Assembly (NCBI RefSeq): GCF_025263265.1
Contig: NZ_CP079873.1
Span: forward strand, 1 to 25,902
Direction: 5' to 3'
DNA: 25,902 nucleotides
Source: Mycobacterium sp. SMC-4
GTDB taxonomy: Bacteria; Actinomycetota; Actinomycetes; Mycobacteriales; Mycobacteriaceae
Shown here: positions 1 to 7,660 of the stretch, piece after piece
How the letters are laid out: each line of letters begins with the position of its first letter
How positions within the stretch are numbered: position 1 is the stretch's first letter
The notes under the pieces: model-generated
What the model saw: the letters and a program-made list of their open reading frames with translations, nothing else
Told to the model about the DNA's origin: nothing
Database searches by the model: none
Made by a program: the position numbers and the translations under genes

Positions 1-307
1 GTAACGCTTTGCGGGCGCGGGTGATCTCGTTGCGTTCGTTTTGGCGCTGTTTGCGGAAGGTGGTCAGGGTGACCAGCTGGCGGTCGGGGTCGGCGGTGTA
101 GGTGACGCGCTGGTTGACCTGTCCGCAGCGAAACCGCAACTCCCACAGTTTCTCTGAGAGATAGCGGTTGTGCGGCATACCGAGTGTGATGCCCTCGGCG
201 GCGAGCCGGTCGAGGGCCTGATCGGCCTGGGCGAGTTCACTGTCAGGCAGACCGGCATACCAGCGTTCCACTTCGCCGCTGAACATGATCCGCCACTCAT
301 CACCCAC
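1..307 (-). CDS. higB: HigB/RelE-type toxin (5' part; gene continues across the window ends)
   Basis: Probable ribosome-dependent mRNA interferase of the RelE/HigB (DUF891, Gp49-like) superfamily, partner of the XRE antitoxin at 25474-25869. The frame contains a WRIMFSGEVERWY start, the core KLWELRF and the C-terminal TTFRKQRQNERNEITRA, typical of this family. It is open at base 1. Joined to base 25902 it continues in frame for eight residues to TAA at 25877, giving 110 aa, a normal family length. Start chosen: GTG at 307, because it lies six bases after a strong -10 (leaderless) and restores the conserved EWRI beta-strand. ATG at 286 is the alternative. Toxin-before-antitoxin order is typical of higBA. 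Assignment to the superfamily is strong; the exact subfamily is inferred. Confidence 0.85.
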   Translation of the reverse strand, partial: MGDEWRIMFSGEVERWYAGLPDSELAQADQALDRLAAEGITLGMPHNRYLSEKLWELRFRCGQVNQRVTYTADPDRQLVTLTTFRKQRQNERNEITRARKAL

Positions 308-313
308 GCACCG

Positions 314-348
314 AGTATATCGATTCCGGTATATACCGTCAACGATAT
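314..348 (-). promoter_or_regulatory. higBA promoter and concentric palindromic operator
   Basis: On the minus strand, TTGACG (342-337) and TATACT (319-314) are separated by exactly 17 bases, a near-consensus housekeeping promoter. Six bases after the -10 comes the GTG at 307, so the transcript is probably leaderless. The perfect palindrome GGTATATACC (328-337) lies in the spacer and shares its centre (332.5) with an outer inverted repeat ATATCG (317-322) / CGATAT (343-348). This is the arrangement expected for autorepression by the HigA dimer; the binding itself is inferred. Confidence 0.8.
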
Positions 349-372
349 AAACGGGTGCAGTGGGTGTGCCCG

Positions 373-3300
373 TCAGTCGATGTCGAGGCCGTGTCCGCGG
401 TCGCGATCTCGGCTTCGGTCGCGTGTGCGCGGGGTGGTAAGAGTTCGCCAGCTGCGGGCCGCGCTACTGCGGTGAGTCTCAGCGGCGGCCGCCAACGCCG
501 GATTATCGATGCGCGGCACAGGCCGGGTGTTGTTAGCCCAGGGAAGATCGAGTCCGTCGAGGAGTCGTCTGGCGGGACCAGGCTCACCGTTGTCGATGAG
601 CAGGAGCCGGCCGCGGGCGGGGACCAGGGCGGTGGCCACCGCCGCGAGATGGGCGGGGTCGGCGGCCGCGGCGTCCTCAACGACGACGACCGCCCCCTGT
701 GGCGCGGGATGGGCGGGCAGCTGATCAACGAGCTGGTCAAGGTGAAGCTGACCGGATCGCGTTGTGGTGATGGCAATCTGGAGGTGGGCACGCTCAGCAC
801 TCGCCGTCGCACGGCGCACCGTGTCGGCAACTTCGGGGGTGTAGCGCTCAGCGGTCAGGGTGGTCACGACGTAGGGCGCGGAGAGTGCGACGGCTACGGG
901 GTCGGTGAGGAGCCCTGAGGAGGGCAGGGGTGCGGCGTAGCGGCCCGTGGCGGCCAATATCTCGACCAATGCCTGATCGGATGCATGCATGCGTGCGTGC
1001 ATGCTTCGGTCTTGGGCGGTGTGGCGTTCGGTGCGGTCCTCGCGGCGCAGCCGGTTGACGACGGTGCGGTGGTAGCGACGTAGTTCGGCGACCGGTTGGG
1101 GGAGCTGATCTTCGTCGGCCTCGCGGGCGGCGGTGGCGATGGTGGCGGCGTGGTCGCCGCGGCCCAGAACACGACGTAGCGCGACGGCCGCCTCACCGAG
1201 GGTGCCCCGACGTGCGGTGTGCTGACCAGGGACGGTTTCAGTGTGGTCGTGGTCGCCTTCCCCGGCGCGGGTGTCGTAGAGGTGGACGGTGTTGGTGTGC
1301 CGGCCGCGGGTCAGCCCGACGTAGGCGATGGCGCGGGTGGCGCTGTCCGCCGACAGCAGGGTGTGGCAGGTGTCCGCGGTGACGCCCTGAGCGGCGTGCA
1401 CGGTCACCGCGTAGCCCAGGTGGACCTGCTGGCGTAGGTAGTCCCCCGACAGCGCGGCGATTGCGCCGTCGTCGAGGCGTCGCGCCGCGATTCGCCCCTG
1501 GTCGGTGTCGACGGCGAGGACTTCCCAGCGTTGGCCGTTGCGGATCGGGTCGGCATCGGCGCCACGGTCGGTGCGGGTGGGAATGTCGATGGTGTTATGC
1601 CGGGTGATCACCACGTCGCCGGCGGCGAGGCGGTGCCCGCGAGCCGCGGGAACCGTGGGTGCGTCCTCGTCGATTCGTTCGGAGTGGATCCGGATGTTGA
1701 TCGCATCGGCCATCTCCCACCGATCGGCAATGAGCAGTGCGTCCCGGCCGGCGGTGATGTCGGCCTGCCACGCCGTCCGCGCGTCATCGGCCATGGTGAC
1801 GGCGTCCCCGGTGTGGAGGCGCTCAGCGCGGCGATACCAGCCCACGGCGCGACGCAGCGCCGCTGGCCCTCCCTCCCGTACGGCCAGCGAGGCGTCCCGT
1901 TCGGCGTGGTCAACCATCCGCCACACCTGCGACAGTCGTTGCGCCCAGGGCAGATCGGTGACCAGTTGAGCGAAGGTGCCGGCCCGTTGCGCGACCGGTG
2001 CAAGCTGGTGCTCATCCCCGACCGCCACCACTTTCGTCCCGGCGGCGGTGGCCGCATCGAGCAACGTACGCAGGTGTTGGGTACCGACCATGCCGGCCTC
2101 ATCGACGATGACCAGGGTGTCGCTGTCGAGGACCTCGGTACCGCGCTCGAGCTGACCCAACAACGCATCGACAGTGGCGCCACGATCTCCGGCCTGCTCG
2201 CGCACCGCGACGTCGACTGCACGCCCGGTCGGAGCGACCACCAGAACGCGTTTCCCGGCCTCATTCGCCGCGCGACGCAGTGCCCGCAGCGAGTGGGTTT
2301 TCCCGGCCCCTGCGGGCGCGCTGAGAGGCTGTACGAGCCGCTGGGAGGTGGCGATGGCGGTGATGGCTTGGGCCTGATCCGGCGACAGTCCAGTGGTGTC
2401 AACAGAAGGCAGTGCGGCGCGGGTGTCGCGGCGGCCCATCAGCGCGACAAGGGCGTGTTCTTCGGCGACCAAATCGGCTGCCGTATAGCGGATCGACCCT
2501 TCGCGTTGATGGGCGGCCCGCTCGTCTCCGATGCGCAGTGCGACATCATCGGCCAGGCGCTCGATGACCTCCCGCGGGGACGGTCCGTCGGCGTCGTCGA
2601 TGGGTAGCCGCGCACCGATCGCCTCGACCAGATCGGCACGGGTGAACGCAGCCTGCGTGAGGCCGTGCGACACCGCGCGACGCACCACCAACGCGTAGTC
2701 CACACCGGCCTGTCGGCGGGCCTCCCGCGCGGCCTGCTGAGCTGGCCGACTGATGCGGAAACCGCGGTCATCAGCGGCCCAGGCGACACGCAGCGCCGCC
2801 CATGCGACACCTTCGGGTTTCCGCGGCCGGGTGGCCTTCTGCGCGGTCGCCAACTGCCCTGCGGAAAGCTCATCGCACTCGACTCTCAGATGCCCACTCG
2901 CCCACTCGCGCAGCTGCGTCGCACGCTGCGACCACGACGTCAAATCGCCGCGGTGCGCCCCCGCGATTTCGGCCATCCCAGTGCGCGGATCAACCTCGCC
3001 CCACTCGATGCCGATCAAGCGCGTCAACTCCCGACGCAAGGTGGCTTGGTAGATGATTCCGGCGGCCCGCGCTTCGTGATAAAGGCTCGTCCCATCCAAC
3101 GACACCAGCCGCCCATCCGCGCGCGCCTGACGGTTCGGAACGACCGCGTGCGTGTGCAGATGCGGGTCCCCGGCGCGGGAGGTTTCGTGCTGAAAAGTTG
3201 CCGCCACAATTGCCGGCAACCGCACCAAATCCTTCTGTCCGGTGACGGGGTTATGCACACGGGTGTAGCCCCCGTGTTCGGCCAGATACTCCATCGCTTC

Positions 3301-3717
3301 GGCGACGGCGTAGGCGTGAGCTTCGGCGACCGCCTTGCCCATCACATCGTCACCGAGACCGCGCAGCAGTGACACACTCTTGGGTGCACAAAACGTCAAG
3401 TCATACCCGTGCACCCCGTCGCGTCTATTGAACGCACGACCACTCGCCTCGCACGGCGAAATTCCGTCATCCAGCCACCGCGTCACCGCATCCAAATCTG
3501 CGGTTTCTCCATTGCGCCCGGCCCCCGTCAAACCCATCGCCTCGGCCACGTCGCGACCGGCGGAAAGCCACGCCGGAAGCCGCGTCTCAGACTCGCTGTA
3601 GTACTCGCCCAAACCCCCACCGGCCGCGCGGCCATCACGCGCCGACGCCACCGCTTGACGGGCGGTGTCGACGTAGTACGACACCGACCACTGGCCGAGC
3701 TTGGCGATCGTCAACAC
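373..3717 (-). CDS. traA: MobF-family relaxase-helicase (TraA/TrwC-like)
   Basis: Nicks the plasmid at oriT and unwinds the transferred strand during conjugative mobilisation. From the N-terminus: a tyrosine cluster SVSYY near residues 11-15; the TrwC relaxase domain with the three-histidine metal motif HETSRAGDPHLHTH (about 177-190); a RecD-like helicase with Walker A APAGAGKT (about 467-474) and Walker B VDEAG (about 537-541); and a late helicase motif VTVHAAQG. At 1114 aa it is a typical actinobacterial size. The frame is open up to 3762, but GTG 3717 gives the usual family start TIAKLGQWSVSYY and follows a GGAGG ten bases upstream. Neighbours are rep upstream and higBA downstream, on the same strand. 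No coupling ATPase or secretion genes are seen, so transfer must rely on another element. Confidence 0.93.
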   Translation of the reverse strand: MLTIAKLGQWSVSYYVDTARQAVASARDGRAAGGGLGEYYSESETRLPAWLSAGRDVAEAMGLTGAGRNGETADLDAVTRWLDDGISPCEASGRAFNRRDGVHGYDLTFCAPKSVSLLRGLGDDVMGKAVAEAHAYAVAEAMEYLAEHGGYTRVHNPVTGQKDLVRLPAIVAATFQHETSRAGDPHLHTHAVVPNRQARADGRLVSLDGTSLYHEARAAGIIYQATLRRELTRLIGIEWGEVDPRTGMAEIAGAHRGDLTSWSQRATQLREWASGHLRVECDELSAGQLATAQKATRPRKPEGVAWAALRVAWAADDRGFRISRPAQQAAREARRQAGVDYALVVRRAVSHGLTQAAFTRADLVEAIGARLPIDDADGPSPREVIERLADDVALRIGDERAAHQREGSIRYTAADLVAEEHALVALMGRRDTRAALPSVDTTGLSPDQAQAITAIATSQRLVQPLSAPAGAGKTHSLRALRRAANEAGKRVLVVAPTGRAVDVAVREQAGDRGATVDALLGQLERGTEVLDSDTLVIVDEAGMVGTQHLRTLLDAATAAGTKVVAVGDEHQLAPVAQRAGTFAQLVTDLPWAQRLSQVWRMVDHAERDASLAVREGGPAALRRAVGWYRRAERLHTGDAVTMADDARTAWQADITAGRDALLIADRWEMADAINIRIHSERIDEDAPTVPAARGHRLAAGDVVITRHNTIDIPTRTDRGADADPIRNGQRWEVLAVDTDQGRIAARRLDDGAIAALSGDYLRQQVHLGYAVTVHAAQGVTADTCHTLLSADSATRAIAYVGLTRGRHTNTVHLYDTRAGEGDHDHTETVPGQHTARRGTLGEAAVALRRVLGRGDHAATIATAAREADEDQLPQPVAELRRYHRTVVNRLRREDRTERHTAQDRSMHARMHASDQALVEILAATGRYAAPLPSSGLLTDPVAVALSAPYVVTTLTAERYTPEVADTVRRATASAERAHLQIAITTTRSGQLHLDQLVDQLPAHPAPQGAVVVVEDAAAADPAHLAAVATALVPARGRLLLIDNGEPGPARRLLDGLDLPWANNTRPVPRIDNPALAAAAETHRSSAARSWRTLTTPRTRDRSRDRDRGHGLDID

Positions 3718-3973
3718 CGCGCCGTCACCTCCCGCCCGCTGGACCACCGCCCAGCCTCGCACACCTTGTGCAAATGTGCCATATCGCTAAGGTGGTAGGA
3801 ACGCTGGCGAGCGGCGAACAGGCGGGAGTGAACAGCGAAAGGCGAGGCGAGTGGGTGACGATGGAAGCGCGGGGAGAACGGCGTAAGGGAAGCTGGGTCG
3901 GGGAAAAGCGGGCAGGGAACGACGAAGATGGGGCTGGTTGAGAGATGCTGAACGTGGCGTCTCGCTCGAAACG
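3718..3973. other. Purine-rich intergenic region between rep and traA; possible oriT
   Basis: No convincing gene. On the plus strand, roughly 3790-3950 is strongly G/A-rich with many GGCGA and GGGA repeats, and just before it is a short inverted repeat GCACA / TGTGC (about 3759-3779). oriT of MobF plasmids often lies next to the relaxase gene and contains inverted repeats and skewed sequence, so this is a reasonable place to look. No nic site is recognised. The role is inference only. Confidence 0.25.
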
Positions 3974-5110
3974 TCAGCGCACCGTTTCGCAACCACTAGA
4001 TTCGTCGTCGACCAGGCGGCCAACGGTGCATTCCTCGCGCCGTCGCGCCGTGCCTCCAGCGGCATGCCGTCGCGGTGTCACTGACCGTGCGGTGGGCGTG
4101 CGGTTGGTGTGCCCACTGCGGGTGCGTTGAGCGCTGTCGGTGAGCACGCGACGGATCTCTTCTCGGGCCGCGGCGATCCGAGCCCGAGACGCCTCGGTGA
4201 GCACCACCGGTCGCGGGGTCTGGTCGATGCTGACGGCGGCGGAGCCGCCGGCGTTTGTTGCGGGTTCTGGGGGTGACCACGACAGCCGTCGTAACCGGCT
4301 GTGCAGGAACGCGCCAGGATTGGCGATGTGGTCGGGCCAGGTCGCTCCTCGGGCGCGCATGTCGGCGTTGAGCTTGTCGTTGACCGCGCGTGCTGACCAC
4401 ACGTCGGGGTCAATGCCGGCGGCGGTGAGCGCATCGCAGATGGCGCCGATGTGGGCGCGATCGAGGCCGTGGGTGATCGCGACGAGTGCAGCGGCAAGCC
4501 GCTGCACGGCCAGCGGCCGTCCGGTGGTGCGTCGCCATGGCCGTGCTTGTCGCGTGTTGTCGTAGATTCGGTTGGCGGGCGCGCTTGCGCGCTCGCTTGG
4601 TGAGTAACTCCCTACGGGAGAAGAAAGACCAACACCGCCTGACGGCGGTAGGTGGAAATCATGCACAACGGGACGGGTCACGGGACGGGCTTCGTGGCGC
4701 GGCACCAGGTGGTACACCGAGGGTCGCCGGCCGACGCTGGGGGTGTTTGTTGAGCCGTGGCCGCGTTGCGCCTCGACGGCCCACTGAGAGACCCGTAGGA
4801 CGCGCCAGGCGGTGGTCACGGTGCGCATGTCGCAACCCACCTTGTCGGCGATTGTCGCGCGGGTGACGGCGACGTGGCGGCCGGTGGCGTGGTCGGCGTG
4901 CTCGGCCATCACCGTGGCGATCGACAACAGCGTGGCCGAGGTGATCGACACGCGTTCCTCGGCGCACAGCTGGCCCAGTGCCGGTGAGTGCGCCCACTGG
5001 CGCAGACCTTCGAGCCAGCCAGCGCGGCTGGTCCACATTGGTGCGCGCGGTGCGCAGGCCCCGGCGCGCTGCACCCATTCGCGGCGTCGTTCGTTCGCCA
5101 GTGCGCGCAC
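3974..5110 (-). CDS. rep: Probable plasmid replication initiator with helix-turn-helix
   Basis: Likely Rep protein: the only large DNA-binding protein that could fill this essential role on the replicon. Visible parts are LANERRREWVQRAG near the start, a winged-helix-like segment VTRATIADKVGCDMRTVTTA followed by WRVLR, a linker with the motif SSPVGSYSPSERA, and a C-terminal globular part with ITHGLDRAHIGAICDAL and NPGAFLHSRLRRL. These resemble HTH Rep proteins of mycobacterial and gordonial plasmids, by memory rather than a search. There is no ATG near the N-terminus. The frame is open to a TTG at 5338, but residues upstream of GTG 5110 look non-conserved, so GTG 5110 (378 aa) is the working start. 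No Shine-Dalgarno supports it. Confidence 0.6.
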   Translation of the reverse strand: MRALANERRREWVQRAGACAPRAPMWTSRAGWLEGLRQWAHSPALGQLCAEERVSITSATLLSIATVMAEHADHATGRHVAVTRATIADKVGCDMRTVTTAWRVLRVSQWAVEAQRGHGSTNTPSVGRRPSVYHLVPRHEARPVTRPVVHDFHLPPSGGVGLSSPVGSYSPSERASAPANRIYDNTRQARPWRRTTGRPLAVQRLAAALVAITHGLDRAHIGAICDALTAAGIDPDVWSARAVNDKLNADMRARGATWPDHIANPGAFLHSRLRRLSWSPPEPATNAGGSAAVSIDQTPRPVVLTEASRARIAAAREEIRRVLTDSAQRTRSGHTNRTPTARSVTPRRHAAGGTARRREECTVGRLVDDESSGCETVR

Positions 5111-5283
5111 GACATGCGGGCTGGGAGCAGCAGGAGCTACAGCCGAGCCGAGCGGTGTCGGCCAGGTGCTGCTCGCCCGACATGATCGGGCACTGGAGAG
5201 ATCACGATTTACACACGGGATGCGCGGCGCATCTAGAACCGCAACAGAACGTGCGCTACCGTGAGACTTGCCTTTCAGAGCAA

Positions 5284-5371
5284 AGTCCCTTCGGGGATGT
5301 GGGTGTGGACCCTGAACCGAGTTCGTAGCTCGGTTCAAAACCTCGACAGGGCCTCGCTACGGCGAGGCCTT
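5284..5371 (+). ncRNA. Candidate antisense RNA: three hairpins in the rep leader
   Basis: Upstream of rep and read on the opposite strand are three consecutive stem-loops: TCCC-TTCG-GGGA (5286-5297); GAACCGAG / CTCGGTTC with a 7-base loop (5314-5336); and GGCCTCGC-TACG-GCGAGGCC (5350-5369, extendable to ten pairs). The first and third carry UUCG and UACG loops closed by C-G, the extra-stable UNCG type, only when read on the plus strand, which favours a plus-strand RNA. A weak -10 TACCGT lies at 5257-5262. Countertranscript control of replication is common in theta plasmids; here it is inferred. Confidence 0.45.
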
Positions 5372-5405
5372 CGTCATGTCAGCGGGGATCCGCACACCAG
5401 CTATT

Positions 5406-5420
5406 CAGATGTCACATCTG
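5406..5420. promoter_or_regulatory. 15-bp perfect palindrome upstream of rep
   Basis: CAGATGT-C-ACATCTG is a perfect palindrome about 300 bases upstream of the chosen rep start and 50 bases downstream of the end of the tandem RHH-like gene. It is a candidate operator for a small dimeric repressor such as the product of 5472-5873, or a Rep-binding site. No function is shown by sequence alone. Confidence 0.45.
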
Positions 5421-5471
5421 CCAAGGGGCGGTCGCAGCAAGACAGCAAGTTCTAGTCCCTTGGCGGTGCAG

Positions 5472-5873
5472 TCACATCGCCAGCGGCAAGACCTCCTCGC
5501 CGGTATTGAGGGTGCGGGCGTGTTCGGGCAGCCCGACGTGTACGGAGAGGATGTCGGCAATGTGCGGCGGCACTTTGTGGCCGGGCGCTTGTGCTGTGAG
5601 GCGTTCAGAGACCTCGCGATGGGGGCGGACCATGATCCGCCCGTAGACATCGCCTCGTAGCGCCTGGAGCGTGCGAGGGACGGTGAGGGCTGATTGGCTG
5701 TCGAGTTCGCGGACATGCTGCGGCAGCCCGGCATACAGGGCGAGTACGTCCGCGACGTACTGAGTCACCGAGGAAGAGCCGGCGGCGGCGGCTTTCTCGA
5801 CGAGGCGCTGGGTGACGGCCGGATGAGTTTTGACCATGTGAGCTGCACGGTCACCTTTGCTTGGGCGAGCCAT
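5472..5873 (-). CDS. Small protein with a duplicated ribbon-helix-helix-like unit
   Basis: A 133-aa protein. Start chosen: ATG 5873 (MARPSKGD), after a weak AAGGG; the frame is open further up but looks non-coding there. The sequence is an internal duplication. Repeat 1 (about 15-55) has VTQRLVEKAAAAGSS followed by VTQYVADVLALYAGLPQHVREL. Repeat 2 (about 85-125) has VSERLTAQAPGHKVPP followed by HIADILSVHVGLPEHARTL. The protein ends in EVLPLAM. Each unit looks like a short strand plus two helices, as in antitoxin or copy-control ribbon-helix-helix proteins, so a single chain could act as a pseudo-dimer. It lies directly upstream of rep on the same strand and could regulate replication. Function is unproven. 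Confidence 0.7.
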   Translation of the reverse strand: MARPSKGDRAAHMVKTHPAVTQRLVEKAAAAGSSSVTQYVADVLALYAGLPQHVRELDSQSALTVPRTLQALRGDVYGRIMVRPHREVSERLTAQAPGHKVPPHIADILSVHVGLPEHARTLNTGEEVLPLAM

Positions 5874-6130
5874 ACTGCACACCCTTGCACCGAAAACCGT
5901 TTTGGAAACGTAACGACACGCCACGTGCCCGTTGCTGTTTCTAGAACGTCGTTGAACCTGTGGCTTTTCCGGTGAATCTTGGCACCAGTTATTTGGTGAA
6001 TTGTGGCTGCGGGAAGCGGCCAGTTCGACGCGCCGTATCGTCGAATTTCGACCGCGACGCACCCGGCGTTCTGACGTCCTAGTCAGGCCGCTTTAAGCGA
6101 CATTCGGGTGGTGCGTCCTCGGCAGTTATC

Positions 6131-6602
6131 TCATTCACCTATCGACTGTGGGTCCTTCGATCGCTTCTCCTCACGCCGTGCGACGGAGACAAAGAACTGC
6201 GCGTTTGGATCATTTTGTCCCGCACCATCTTTGACGGTGACGGGCCAAGCCGGAGTGGTCAGAACCGGTCGCCCGCGTCGATCCTTGGTAGACCAGAGGC
6301 GCAGAAGTGACGCGGCTGACGTAGTTGCCCTGTTCGATGTGATCCACGACGGCAGCACTGGTCAAGGCGGTGAGATACGCGTCCTGTTCTTGGCTGCCGA
6401 CTGGGTTGTCGGCTCCTGAGATGCGAGCGGTGCAGTAGACGATGCGCTCGACCGTGGCGCCGGTCCAGGCGGATTGGTCGGAGATGAGCCGCGTCGCGAG
6501 GGCGCGCAGGTCGAGCCACCGCCAGCCGGCCGTTCCTGACCCACAGAGGAACTTGCCGCCGTAGTACAGGTTGAACCCATCGATGTAAACACCCACGCGC
6601 AT
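6131..6602 (-). pseudogene. NYN (PIN-like) nuclease gene, frameshifted and truncated
   Basis: From ATG 6602 the frame encodes MRVGVYIDGFNLYYG (the NYN/LabA-type start with its catalytic Asp), then WLDLRALA, ERIVYCTARISG and HIEQGNYVSRV, as in actinobacterial NYN proteins. The continuation (GRPVLTTPAWPVTVKDG and FFVSVARREEK) lies in another frame, so there is a frameshift near 6260-6300. After REEK the conserved GSDVN segment and the C-terminal catalytic Asp residues are missing, replaced by a short tail ending at 6131. Both defects argue for a dead gene. It lies downstream of two small genes on the same strand. The remaining sequence from 5874 to 6130 holds no gene I can support. Confidence 0.75.
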
Positions 6603-6661
6603 AGGGATGCACGCTAGTGGGCGGCCACGCCGAAGGGTTTTGGTGGCCACGGCCCGCGGGG

Positions 6662-6991
6662 TCAGTCCTCGGGGCCGGTGATCAGTTCGAACAGCTCGGT
6701 GCTGAGGACCTGGCGCAGCGCCTGGGCGCGGGCCTGAGCCCGCAACGCGGTTTGCGTCGACAGGTCCGGGAGTTGGCCGCCGTGGCGGCGTGTCCAGTCG
6801 TGGATGCTGCGGTCCCCCAAGGTCGCGGCTTGAGCGCGGGCCATCCAGGTGATCTTGTCGACCTCGGCGGCGATGAATACCGCTCGGTGGGCCTCGGTCC
6901 ATTCCTCGGGTAGCCCGAGATCTGTGGTGTAGACCGTCTGGACCGCGCGGTGAATTGCCGGATCGACCGGTGGCGGCATGGTCTCGGACAT
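6662..6991 (-). CDS. Hypothetical protein, 109 aa, mostly helical
   Basis: Not recognised. From ATG 6991 it reads MSETMPPPVDPAIHRAVQTV and then segments rich in Ala, Arg, Gln and Glu (AEVDKITWMARAQAATLGDR; TALRAQARAQALRQVL), ending ELITGPED. It is predicted soluble and largely alpha-helical, with no signal peptide or membrane segment. An upstream ATG at 7042 is possible; neither start has a good ribosome site. It lies between another small unknown gene and the broken NYN gene on the same strand, with spacing that would allow one transcript. Codon use matches its neighbours. Confidence 0.6.
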   Translation of the reverse strand: MSETMPPPVDPAIHRAVQTVYTTDLGLPEEWTEAHRAVFIAAEVDKITWMARAQAATLGDRSIHDWTRRHGGQLPDLSTQTALRAQARAQALRQVLSTELFELITGPED

Positions 6992-7064
6992 GCAGGCGTG
7001 GACGCGGCGAGGCCGCGCGGTGCGGGTTGGAAAGCGGCTCATTTCAGCCGGTCTCAGGACGGGC

Positions 7065-7379
7065 CTACGGCTCAAAGTGTGAGCGGAAGCCTTCGAGCCA
7101 GTCCGCGCGCGCATAGCCGTTGAGATCAGTCGGAACCCATACCTCAGCGTCGTCGGGACCGTTTGCGTCGCCGCTATCCACCCGCTCATGGGCTTCGAGG
7201 TAGCCGGCCACGTGCATGTCATCGGATTGAGAAAAGACGGCCTGCATGGTGACCAGGTTCGTTTTGAAGTCTTCGTAAGCGGCGCGGCGCTCGGCGTCGG
7301 TGGTGTAGTCACCGCCGTATCGCTGCAGCCAAGCGGGCGAGTGCTCAGGAGAGCCTGGCTTCGGCGGCGGCGCGGGCAT
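7065..7379 (-). CDS. Hypothetical acidic protein, 104 aa
   Basis: Not recognised. Start ATG 7379 (MPAPPPKPGSPEHSPAWLQR) is preceded closely by AGGTGA; GTG 7394 is an alternative. It has a Pro-rich N-terminus, then an acidic body (TTDAERRAAYEDFKTNLVTM; DANGPDDAEVWVPTDLNGY) ending WLEGFRSHFEP. No membrane segment. It is the first gene of a minus-strand pair with 6662-6991 and stands between the partition locus and the NYN remnant. Coding assignment rests on composition, codon pattern and tight packing. Confidence 0.6.
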   Translation of the reverse strand: MPAPPPKPGSPEHSPAWLQRYGGDYTTDAERRAAYEDFKTNLVTMQAVFSQSDDMHVAGYLEAHERVDSGDANGPDDAEVWVPTDLNGYARADWLEGFRSHFEP

Positions 7380-7497
7380 GCTCACCTGGGCCACTTTAGG
7401 CCGCCGTACCGACGACGAGCGGGCGCATGCGGAGCGGTATAGCGGCACCGTCGAGCGACCAGTTCTTCTCGCGCTTTCTCAGTAGTGGCCCGTGCGC

Positions 7498-7573
7498 GGT
7501 GGGTGGTGGCTGTCAAGGCTCGACCGTGGTTGACCGCGCAGCGGCGGTACGGCCTTGACAGCTGTGGCCCACC
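7498..7573. repeat. Two-tier inverted repeat downstream of parAB
   Basis: An 11-bp perfect inverted repeat GCTGTCAAGGC (7509-7519) / GCCTTGACAGC (7552-7562) is enclosed by a second one, GGTGGG (7498-7503) / CCCACC (7568-7573). Both sides have exactly five unpaired bases between the two arms. The 32-bp interior also contains ACCG / CGGT. The region lies in a 280-base gap without genes, next to the 7619-7656 palindrome. It could be an origin element, a transfer origin or a processed RNA structure. Neither strand has a T-run, so it is not a simple terminator. Confidence 0.6.
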
Positions 7574-7618
7574 GTTTCGCCACAATCGAGGCCGAGGAAG
7601 ACGTGCGTGCGTAGTTAA

Positions 7619-7656
7619 AGCACTCAAGCGTTATAGCGCTATAACGCTTGAGTGCT
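7619..7656. repeat. 38-bp perfect palindrome, probable distal centromere site
   Basis: Each 19-base half is an exact reverse complement of the other, with AGCGCT at the centre. It contains 8-bp units TATAGCGC (7632-7639) and TATAACGC (7640-7647) that match the iteron consensus TNTARCGY found upstream of parA. It begins four bases after the parB stop. It may bind the partition protein at the far end of the operon, and its 19-bp hairpin could also stop transcription, though no T-run follows on the minus strand. Confidence 0.7.
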
Positions 7657-7660
7657 GTCC

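Noticed and set aside
981..1004. GCAT/GCGT tetranucleotide run
   Set aside because: It lies in the relaxase frame and encodes MHARMHA without disrupting it; probably incidental simple sequence.
1531..2607. A 358-codon plus-strand open frame inside the relaxase
   Set aside because: It is antisense to the helicase domain with intact Walker motifs; no domain recognised and no ribosome site.
5314..5371. A tRNA-like T-arm (GGTTCAAAACC) in the rep leader
   Set aside because: The five-base stems around TTCAAAA do not pair, and no acceptor or anticodon arm can be drawn; the two perfect hairpins account for the sequence.
7619..7656. Rho-independent terminator for parAB
   Set aside because: A hairpin is possible, but no T-run follows on the minus strand, and the iteron units inside suggest a partition site.
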